Positions 45,851-51,597 of a DNA stretch of 51,597 nucleotides are shown here, piece by piece; the stretch's first letter is position 1; every line of letters begins with the position of its first letter. The notes under the pieces are model-generated. The model was not told the origin of the DNA. It did no database searches and saw only the letters and a list, made by a program, of their open reading frames with translations. Location: positions 1 to 51,597 of the forward strand of contig JAUJOW010000003.1 of the NCBI GenBank assembly GCA_030447445.1, written 5' to 3'. A program made the position numbers and the translations under genes. The stretch is from Acidimicrobiales bacterium. Lineage in GTDB: Bacteria; Actinomycetota; Acidimicrobiia; Acidimicrobiales; Iamiaceae.

Positions 45851-46104
45851 CGGGAGGAGAGGAGGGTCTTGCGCTCGGCTTCGTTCAGGCCCCCCCAGAT
45901 GCCGTGGGGCTCACGGATGCGAACGGCGTACTCGAGGCACGGCTCCTTGACCGCACAGGTGCGGCAGATCTCCTTGGCGCGGCCCTCACGCTCCAGCTTC
46001 TCGTCCTTGCGCTCGAACGACGCCGGCGGGAAGAAGACGGCGGACTGAGGACCCCGGCAGGCGGCTCGAAGCTGCCAGGCGTCGTCGACTCGCTGCGCAC
46101 TCAT
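45844..46104 (-). CDS. WhiB-family transcription factor
   Basis: An 86-residue WhiB-like protein. The four cluster Cys lie in LRAACRGPQ, KEICRTCAVKEPCLEYAVRI, and the G[VI]WGG turn is HGIWGGLNEAERKTLL, followed by a short basic tail. Such proteins bind a 4Fe-4S cluster and act with the sigma factor in actinobacteria. Its stop overlaps the selB stop by four bases. The 183-bp upstream gap to the DUF3494 gene is AT-richer than its surroundings and likely holds the promoters of both. Confidence 0.95.
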   Translation of the reverse strand: MSAQRVDDAWQLRAACRGPQSAVFFPPASFERKDEKLEREGRAKEICRTCAVKEPCLEYAVRIREPHGIWGGLNEAERKTLLSSRG

Positions 46105-46287
46105 CTGGCGCCCCCTTTCAGCGGGGGCGACGATATGTCTGACCTGCCACCGCGACAAGAGCAACTTTCGCGAGCGCTCTCGCCACCACTGGCAGAGAAA
46201 AAGAGGAGATTGTTCCCAGCGCGAACTCACGAAGAGTGAGGACGAGCCGATGGAGCAGCTCGGATCCATGTGATGAGGACGTGCAAC

Positions 46288-47727
46288 ATGTCGGTGACCC
46301 GGGTGGCTCGAGCGGGTCGCCTCCGCGTCTGGTTCGTGGCCGTGCTGGCGATAGGAGTCGCCGCCGCCATGGTGGTCGTCGGTGCGGTGGCGAAGTCGCC
46401 GTCGGCGTCGGCGTCTTCGCACACGGTCGGGCTGGGGACGGCCACCTCGTTCGCAGTGCTGGCGGGCACGACTGTCACCAACACCGGCCCCTCGATCATC
46501 TCTGGAGACCTCGGGGTCAGCCCGGGCACCGCGATCACCGGCTTCCCACCGGGAACCGTGATCAACGGGACGCAACACGCCGCTGACGCCGTGGCGCTGC
46601 AGGCCCAGTCCGATCTGACCATCGCGTTCAACGATGCCGCCGGCCGCGCCTGCGACACGGACCTGACGGGTCAGGACCTCGGTGGGCTCACACTCACTGC
46701 CGGCGTGAACTGCTTCTCGTCGTCGGCCCAGTTGACCGGCACCCTCACCCTCGATGCCCAGGGCGACCCCGATGCCGTGTTCATCTTCCAGATTGGTTCG
46801 ACGCTCACCACGGCGTCGAACAGCACGGTCGCGCTGATCGGCGGGGCCGAAGCGTGCAACGTGTTCTTCCAGGTGGGGAGCTCGGCGACGCTCGGCACCA
46901 ACACCACCTTCGTCGGCAGCATCCTTGCGCTGACCTCCATCACGGTGGAGACCGGGACCACCGTGGAGGGACGGGTCTTGGCCCGGAACGGCCAGGTCAG
47001 CCTGGACACGAACACCATCACCCGGCCGTTCTGCAGCGAGCCGACGACCACGACGTCGACCACCACGGCCCCGGCCACGACCACGACCGCCCCGGTCACC
47101 ACGACGACCGCCCCGACCACCACGACCACGGCTCCGGACACCACCACGACGGCGCCGACGCCCACCACCGCCCCGGTCACGACCATCACCACTTCTGGAG
47201 CCCCCGGCGGTCCTGGCGCCCCCGGCGGTCCTGGCGCCCCCGGCGGTCCCGACGCACCCGGCGGTCCCGACGCACCCGGCGCACCCGGCGCACCCGCTGT
47301 CCCTGCCGTCCCTGCCGGTCCCGGCACCCCAGACGGTCCCGGCACCCCCGCCGGGCCTGGCACCCCAGGCGCCCCAGATGGGCCTGGTACCCCCGGCAGC
47401 CCTGAGACCCCCGCTGGACCGGGCACCCCCGCTGGACCGGGCACCCCCGCCGGACCCGGCTCCCCCGCCGGACCCGGCACCCCCGCCGGACCCGGCACCC
47501 CCGCCGGACCCGGCGGACCCGGCACCCCCACCGGGGTCATCCCCACCGGTTACCCACGAACCGGTGCCGGTGGAGCGTCCCGATCCAGCGACTCCAGTGA
47601 CGGCGTCCTCGTGACCCTCGGCGTGGTGGCTCTGGTGGGAGCGGCGGGAGCGATGGGCCAGGCCCTGCGTCGGCGCCGGGTGCTCCCGGGCCGGCACAGC
47701 CTGGGCAGCAGCCACCTGGGCGGATGA
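46288..47727 (+). CDS. DUF3494 (ice-binding-like) surface protein with Thr-rich and collagen-like stalks and sortase signal
   Basis: About 479 residues. The ATG at 46288 has GAGGA eight bases upstream; earlier GTG/ATG codons at 46270-46275 are less likely. Order: a signal peptide ([20 protein letters not shown]), then a DUF3494 domain of about 200 residues with [20 protein letters not shown] and [60 protein letters not shown] and [14 protein letters not shown] complete that domain. A Thr/Ala/Pro stalk of TTTTAP units and a collagen-like G-x-P stalk follow. The end is YPRTG, a hydrophobic segment ([19 protein letters not shown]) and RRRR. DUF3494 proteins bind ice or act as adhesins. The end resembles an LPxTG-type sorting signal, and a sortase gene overlaps it. 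Confidence 0.88.
   Translation: MSVTRVARAGRLRVWFVAVLAIGVAAAMVVVGAVAKSPSASASSHTVGLGTATSFAVLAGTTVTNTGPSIISGDLGVSPGTAITGFPPGTVINGTQHAADAVALQAQSDLTIAFNDAAGRACDTDLTGQDLGGLTLTAGVNCFSSSAQLTGTLTLDAQGDPDAVFIFQIGSTLTTASNSTVALIGGAEACNVFFQVGSSATLGTNTTFVGSILALTSITVETGTTVEGRVLARNGQVSLDTNTITRPFCSEPTTTTSTTTAPATTTTAPVTTTTAPTTTTTAPDTTTTAPTPTTAPVTTITTSGAPGGPGAPGGPGAPGGPDAPGGPDAPGAPGAPAVPAVPAGPGTPDGPGTPAGPGTPGAPDGPGTPGSPETPAGPGTPAGPGTPAGPGSPAGPGTPAGPGTPAGPGGPGTPTGVIPTGYPRTGAGGASRSSDSSDGVLVTLGVVALVGAAGAMGQALRRRRVLPGRHSLGSSHLGG
47199..47531 (+). repeat. collagen-like GxP/GTPAGP codon repeat
   Basis: Nearly continuous 9- and 18-base units encode GAPGGP, GPDAPG and GTPAGP in the stalk of the DUF3494 protein. The most regular stretch, from about 47410 to 47530, alternates GGCACCCCCGCCGGACCC with small changes. 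The array is coding and in frame, so length changes in whole units keep the gene open. A long antisense open frame here is a by-product of the repeat. Confidence 0.85.
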
Positions 47728-48491
47728 GGATCAGGGCCGGCTCGCCCAAGCACATGCGGCCCCGCTCACCCAGGCACAGGCGCCTGCCGTCGAGGCGCCC
47801 CTGGGTGGCGGCCGCCGCGCTGTCGATCATCGCCGCTGCGTCCCTCACCGCCGGGCTGCGCGGCGACGACACCCCGCTGGACGGAGCACTGGCCGATCCG
47901 CTCCCTGGCCCGACGACGTCCCGGCTGGCGCCGCCACCAACGGCCGCCGATGGGAACACCGTGACACCGGCCGTGAGACCGTCCGTGCCAGCTTCCGTGA
48001 CACCGTCCGGGGCGGGTCCGGTGGCGGTCCGCTCCGCGCCGGTCGAGCTGCGCATCCCGGCCATCGACGTGGCGGTGTCGCTGTCCTCACTCGGGCTCAA
48101 CCCCGACGGGACCGTCGAGGTGCCCACGGACTTCCATGAGCCGGGCTGGTTCCAGCCGGGCCCGGCTCCCGGTCAGGTGGGCTCCGCCGTCATCCTGGGA
48201 CACGTCGACTCCCACGAGGGCCCGGCCGTCTTCTACCGGCTGCGGTCGTTGCGAGCCGGTGACCGCATCGAGGTGAGCCGGGCCGACGGCTCCGTCGCCC
48301 ACTTCGTGGTCGACGCTATTGCGATGTACCCGAAGGAGGAGTTCCCGGCCCGGGAGGTGTACGCATCCCCGGGGTACAGCGCGCTCCAGCTCGTCACCTG
48401 CGGGGGCGAGTTCGACTCCGACTCCGGCCACTACCAGTCGAACGTCGTGGCCTACACCTCGCTGGTCAGGACCACACCGGCCGCGCTATGA
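47724..48491 (+). CDS. class F-like sortase
   Basis: A 255-residue membrane-anchored transpeptidase. A basic N-terminus and one membrane segment ([19 protein letters not shown]) precede a linker and the catalytic domain. Landmarks are [40 protein letters not shown] with His160, and [20 protein letters not shown] with Cys226. Where many class F enzymes carry the third catalytic Arg near the last motif, HYQSN shows Gln; an Arg elsewhere may serve. Its ATG overlaps the stop of the DUF3494 gene (ATGA). It is therefore probably the enzyme that anchors that protein through YPRTG. Confidence 0.88.
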   Translation: MRIRAGSPKHMRPRSPRHRRLPSRRPWVAAAALSIIAAASLTAGLRGDDTPLDGALADPLPGPTTSRLAPPPTAADGNTVTPAVRPSVPASVTPSGAGPVAVRSAPVELRIPAIDVAVSLSSLGLNPDGTVEVPTDFHEPGWFQPGPAPGQVGSAVILGHVDSHEGPAVFYRLRSLRAGDRIEVSRADGSVAHFVVDAIAMYPKEEFPAREVYASPGYSALQLVTCGGEFDSDSGHYQSNVVAYTSLVRTTPAAL

Positions 48492-49799
48492 GCGCCGGCG
48501 CTCCCGGTAGTCGACGGCGCCCCCTTCTGTCGGTTCCACCTCGAGGAGCAGACCGTCGACCTCGACCACCCGGACGGGTTCACTGGCGGTGATCGGCGTG
48601 GCCCGGTTGGTCCGGGCCCGCCAGAGCGCCCCTCGGACCCGGACCACACCTTCGGGGGCGACCTCGACGACCGCCTCGCCCTCCTCGCCCACCATCCAGC
48701 CCCGCCCGATGGTGGGGGTGGAGAACCGGGCCCGGACCATGGCCGGCATGCCCGCCAGCATGAACAGCCCGATGCCGACCAGGGCCACGAGCAGCGTGAT
48801 CCACGACAGCGACACGCCGTCGTAGAGCAGGAAGGACCCGACGATGAGGCAGGCGGTGGCCACGCCGGTCCACACCCGGGGCACGCCGGTCTGCACGTCG
48901 ATGGCGAAGGCGATCATGGCCACGACGAGCAGGGCAACGGCGACCGGCCGGGTGGGCAGCACGGCCAGGCCGTAGCAGCCGAGCACGAAGCAGCCGGCCC
49001 CGACGAGACCGGCCACCCCGACGCCGGCGGTGAAGAGCTCGAACACGATGAGGGCCATCCCGATCACGAACAGCAGGTAGGCGACGGCCGGGCTGGCCAC
49101 GGTGTGGAGCAGCTGGTCGCCGATGGGAAGCGCCGAGAACACCGTCACCGACTCGTCGCTGATGGTCCGCCGGGGCCGACCGTCGACCTGGACGACCTCG
49201 GTCTGCACGCCGTCGAGGGTGACGATGAAGTCGCCGATGACCGGCGCGGGGCGCTCGGCCAACCCGAGCCGTTGCGCCCCGCCGGCATCGAGGGTCCCGT
49301 CCCGGAGGCGGTCGAGCAGGGCTGCGAAGTCCGGCCGGAACCGGGCCCGGTCGACCACGGGCTCGCCGATGCGGCCGATCCGGCTTCCCGGGGCCACACC
49401 GAGGCGGTCGGCGGCGCCGGCGAGCTGCGCGGTACCGCCCTCGGCCCGGGCACCGCTCGGGCCCACCCACACCGCCACCGGGACGTCGGCGGTGGCGATG
49501 CGGTCGACCAGCTCGGCGACGCGGTCGTCGGGGACGACGCTGCCCGAGCTGTTCAGGTGCAGCACGAGCCAGAGGGCGTCGGTGGCCTCGGCCTCGGTGA
49601 TGGCCCGCTCGACGAAGTCGGCCAGCACGGGATCGAGCAGCCCGCTGACCTTGACGACGCTCAGGCGGTCGGCCCCTCGTTCGGGTCGGTCCTGTGCGCC
49701 ACGACCGGCACCCATTGACCCCGCACCGGCGGCGCCGGCGAGCCCGAGCATGACCGCCAGGGCGGCGAGCACGCCGCCGACGGTCGATAGCCTGCGCAC
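48486..49799 (-). CDS. NfeD-family protein with ClpP-like domain, probably protease-dead
   Basis: A 437-residue protein from a GTG at 49799: a signal-like N-terminus and a ClpP-like domain with VVKVSGLLDPVLADFVERAI. VLHLNSSGSVVPDDRVAELV and VAVWVGPSGARAEGGTAQLA follow. About four membrane segments come next (VAYLLFVIGMALIVFELFTA and others). A C-terminal OB fold has RGWMVGEEGEAVVEVAPEGV. In active relatives the loop reads GARAASAG with the catalytic Ser; here it is GARAEGGTA, so catalysis is doubtful. NfeD proteins work with stomatin-like proteins in membrane quality control, but no stomatin gene is adjacent. The stop overlaps the sortase stop by six bases. Confidence 0.82.
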   Translation of the reverse strand: MRRLSTVGGVLAALAVMLGLAGAAGAGSMGAGRGAQDRPERGADRLSVVKVSGLLDPVLADFVERAITEAEATDALWLVLHLNSSGSVVPDDRVAELVDRIATADVPVAVWVGPSGARAEGGTAQLAGAADRLGVAPGSRIGRIGEPVVDRARFRPDFAALLDRLRDGTLDAGGAQRLGLAERPAPVIGDFIVTLDGVQTEVVQVDGRPRRTISDESVTVFSALPIGDQLLHTVASPAVAYLLFVIGMALIVFELFTAGVGVAGLVGAGCFVLGCYGLAVLPTRPVAVALLVVAMIAFAIDVQTGVPRVWTGVATACLIVGSFLLYDGVSLSWITLLVALVGIGLFMLAGMPAMVRARFSTPTIGRGWMVGEEGEAVVEVAPEGVVRVRGALWRARTNRATPITASEPVRVVEVDGLLLEVEPTEGGAVDYRERRRS

Positions 49800-49838
49800 G
49801 GGATGCCTCCGAGAGCGTCGATGTCGTAAGGGACGGGT

Positions 49839-50867
49839 GTGGATCCTGCGCAGTTCTTCACTGCCTCCCGTCTCGCCATCGTGGCGGGCAAGGGCGGCGT
49901 CGGCAAGACGACGGTGTCGGCCGCCTTGGCGTTGGCGGCAGCCCGCTCGGGGTTCACCACCCTGATCGTCGAGGTCGAGGGCAAGAGCGGCCTCGCCGCA
50001 GCGTTCGGCGAACCGCCCCTGGCCTATGACGAGATCCTGCTCTCGCCGGCCGGCCGGCGGGGCGACGGGGAGGTGAGAGCCCGTGCCCTCACCTCCGATG
50101 ACGCCCTCCTCGAGTACCTGCAGGACCACGGCATGGCTCGCCTGTCGAAACGGCTGGTGGCCAGCGGCATGCTCGACGTGGTGGCCACGGCGGTGCCGGG
50201 CATCAAGGACATCCTCGTGCTGGGGAAGGTCAAGCAGCTCGAGCGAGCCGTCGCGCGGGGGGAGCCCGGAGCCCCCGACCTCCTCGTCCTCGACGCCCCC
50301 GCCGCCGGCCACGCCATCACCTTCCTGCAGTCGGCGCGCGGCCTGGTCGACGCCGTGAAGGTGGGTCCGATCAACAACCAGGCGAGCGACGTCCTCGAGC
50401 TGTTGACCGACCCGGCCCGCTGCCAGGTGGTGCTCGTCACCCTCCCCGAGGAGACCCCGGTGAACGAGCTGGTGGAGACGGCGTACAGCCTCGAGGACAA
50501 GGTGGGTGTCAGCCTCGGGCCGGTGGTCGTCAACGGCTTGTACCCCGAGCTGGCCGGCCTCGACACCGACCCCGATGCGGCGGCGGCGGCGGCGGGGACG
50601 AACCTCCGCAGCGGCGAAGCGGCCGCCCTGGCCGCGGCCGCCGACTTCCGCCGCCACCGCATGGCCCTCCAGCGCCACCAGCTCGAGCGCCTGGAGGAGC
50701 TGCTCCCGCTGCCTCAGCTCCGGCTGCCGTACCTGTTCAACCCCGCGCTCGGTGTCGCCGACCTCGAGCGCCTCGCCACGTGCGTGCTCAACGGCCTGGC
50801 CGCCACGCTCCACCTGGCGCCCTCGGCCCCCTCCGCCGTCGCTGGCCCTGGGGCGGCCGAAGGCTGA
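49839..50867 (+). CDS. ArsA/Get3-like P-loop ATPase (first of a pair)
   Basis: A 342-residue ATPase from a GTG at 49839. The deviant Walker A is LAIVAGKGGVGKTTVSAALA. FTTLIVEVEGKSGLAAAFGE, LLVLDAPAAGHAITFLQSAR and VVLVTLPEETPVNELVETAY follow in the family order. ArsA/Get3 proteins use ATP-driven dimerisation, for arsenite export or for tail-anchored protein targeting. In actinobacteria two such genes often occur in tandem with unknown function. There is no arsenite pump here. Its TGA overlaps the ATG of the second ATPase (TGATG), consistent with a heterodimer. Confidence 0.9.
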   Translation: MDPAQFFTASRLAIVAGKGGVGKTTVSAALALAAARSGFTTLIVEVEGKSGLAAAFGEPPLAYDEILLSPAGRRGDGEVRARALTSDDALLEYLQDHGMARLSKRLVASGMLDVVATAVPGIKDILVLGKVKQLERAVARGEPGAPDLLVLDAPAAGHAITFLQSARGLVDAVKVGPINNQASDVLELLTDPARCQVVLVTLPEETPVNELVETAYSLEDKVGVSLGPVVVNGLYPELAGLDTDPDAAAAAAGTNLRSGEAAALAAAADFRRHRMALQRHQLERLEELLPLPQLRLPYLFNPALGVADLERLATCVLNGLAATLHLAPSAPSAVAGPGAAEG

Positions 50868-51597
50868 TGGACCTCGACGAGCTGGTGGGCTCCAGCGAGA
50901 TCGTCATCTGCTGCGGCTCCGGCGGGGTGGGGAAGACCACGGTGGCGGCGGTGCTGGCCATGCAGGCGGCCAAGGTGGGGCGGCGGGCGGTGGTGGTCAC
51001 CATCGACCCGGCCAAGCGCCTGGCCGACGCGCTCGGCCTTGGCAGCGACGGGCTCGGCGATACGCCCCGGCCTATCCCCGGGGACTGGTCGGGGGAGCTC
51101 TCGGCGGTGATGCTCGACACGAAGAGCACCTTCGACGCCGTCGTCACCCGCTACGCCGGTGACCCCGAGCAGGCCCAGCGGATCCTCGAGAACCGCTTCT
51201 ACCGCAACATCTCCGGGGCCCTGTCCGGCACCCAGGAGTACATGGCCATGGAGAAGCTCTACGAGCTCCAGGCCGACGACGCCTATGACGTGGTGGTGGT
51301 CGACACACCGCCGACCCGCCACGCCCTCGACTTCCTCGACGCCCCCCGCCGGCTCACCCGCTTCCTCGATCACCGCCTGTACCGGGTGCTCATGGCGCCC
51401 ACCCGGGGGATGATGAAGGCGGTCAACGTGGCCGCCCAGGCGTTCATCCGCACCGTCTCCAAGGTGGTGGGTGCCGACGTCTTCGACGACGCCATCGCCT
51501 TCTTCAGCGCCTTCGAGGGCATGGAGCAGGGCTTCAAGGAGCGGGCCGACCACGTGCTGGAGCTGCTCACCGACCCTCGCTGCGCCTTCGTGCTCGT
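50867..51597 (+). CDS. ArsA/Get3-like P-loop ATPase (second of a pair), cut by the window edge
   Basis: The first 243 residues are visible. IVICCGSGGVGKTTVAAVLA carries the signature Lys and Walker A. VVVTIDPAKRLADALGLG is the A' region, followed by GELSAVMLDTKSTFDAVVTR, SGALSGTQEYMAMEKLYEL and VVVVDTPPTRHALDFLDAP (switch II). The frame remains open at 51597. It is closer to classical ArsA than its upstream partner because the switch motifs are more complete. The overlap of start and stop codons shows that the two subunits are made together. Confidence 0.9.
   Translation, partial: MDLDELVGSSEIVICCGSGGVGKTTVAAVLAMQAAKVGRRAVVVTIDPAKRLADALGLGSDGLGDTPRPIPGDWSGELSAVMLDTKSTFDAVVTRYAGDPEQAQRILENRFYRNISGALSGTQEYMAMEKLYELQADDAYDVVVVDTPPTRHALDFLDAPRRLTRFLDHRLYRVLMAPTRGMMKAVNVAAQAFIRTVSKVVGADVFDDAIAFFSAFEGMEQGFKERADHVLELLTDPRCAFVL

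Noticed and set aside
46671..47546. Antisense frame with GVPGPAG collagen-like repeats
   Set aside because: It is the complement of the coding collagen-like array; GxP codon repeats keep both strands open.
49800..50813. Upstream extension of the NfeD frame opposite the first ArsA-like gene
   Set aside because: It is antisense to an intact ATPase, and homology starts only at the signal-like segment near 49799.

Overview
The window is very GC-rich and reads as the chromosome of an actinobacterium. It encodes a WhiB-family protein, a GlnR-type OmpR regulator, both type I and type II glutamine synthetases, a class F-like sortase, many GTG starts, and short ATGA/GTGA overlaps between neighbouring genes. 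A deep-branching class such as Acidimicrobiia would fit, but that placement is inference from gene content. Many frames are intact, but several probably important genes (glnA, glnR, selB) are broken only by one- or two-base indels, mostly in homopolymer runs. This looks more like consensus error than gene death.

Layout. 1-1857: the end of an unknown gene, a histidine phosphatase and a crotonase. 1858-2850: a decayed or frameshifted stretch with a minus-strand aminoglycoside 3-N-acetyltransferase-like gene. 2857-8928: a TPP riboswitch followed by a thiamine operon, thiE-thiO-thiS-thiG-tenI-thiD-thiC, closed by a strong hairpin. 8966-9841: remnants of a methyltransferase, an excisionase and a tyrosine integrase. 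9876-16020 (minus): glnA, a GCS2 carboxylate-amine ligase, a diiron-type MBL protein, a large TPR regulator and a glycosyltransferase. 16043-20472: a palindromic operator candidate, a sugar epimerase, then a response regulator, a histidine kinase and a membrane molybdopterin oxidoreductase in one overlapping operon. 20499-25589: a wrecked Ser/Thr kinase locus, a transferase/methyltransferase fusion and membrane proteins.

25603-28767 is a nitrogen-assimilation hub. glnII and a second glnA diverge around a four-half-site GlnR-box-like element with exact 11-bp spacing, and glnR overlaps the end of that glnA. 28774-32517 holds a cold-shock protein, a tiny membrane protein, RidA, a compact xanthine-dehydrogenase-family fusion and a lipoprotein. 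32502-34859 is an Fe-S locus (ErpA-like carrier, SufR-like regulator, Mrp). 34879-41207 holds an M15 peptidase, a GT-C protein, DUF779 plus aldehyde dehydrogenase, MBL, NUDIX and FxsA.

41235-42670: an ArsR regulator and SRPBCC gene diverge from a clpP gene across two matching palindromes. 42696-45847 is selA-selB. 45844-46104 is a WhiB gene. 46288-48491 encodes a DUF3494 (ice-binding-fold) surface protein with Thr-rich and collagen-like stalks and a YPRTG sorting signal, overlapping its probable dedicated sortase. The window ends with an NfeD-type membrane protein and two ArsA/Get3-like ATPases; the last runs off the edge.

The most notable signals are the GlnR element, the sortase/DUF3494 pair, the two-operator ArsR-clpP junction, the chain of two mini-ORFs between thiS and thiG, the kinase with a repeated N-lobe and no catalytic core, and three short tandem repeats that sit exactly on gene junctions.
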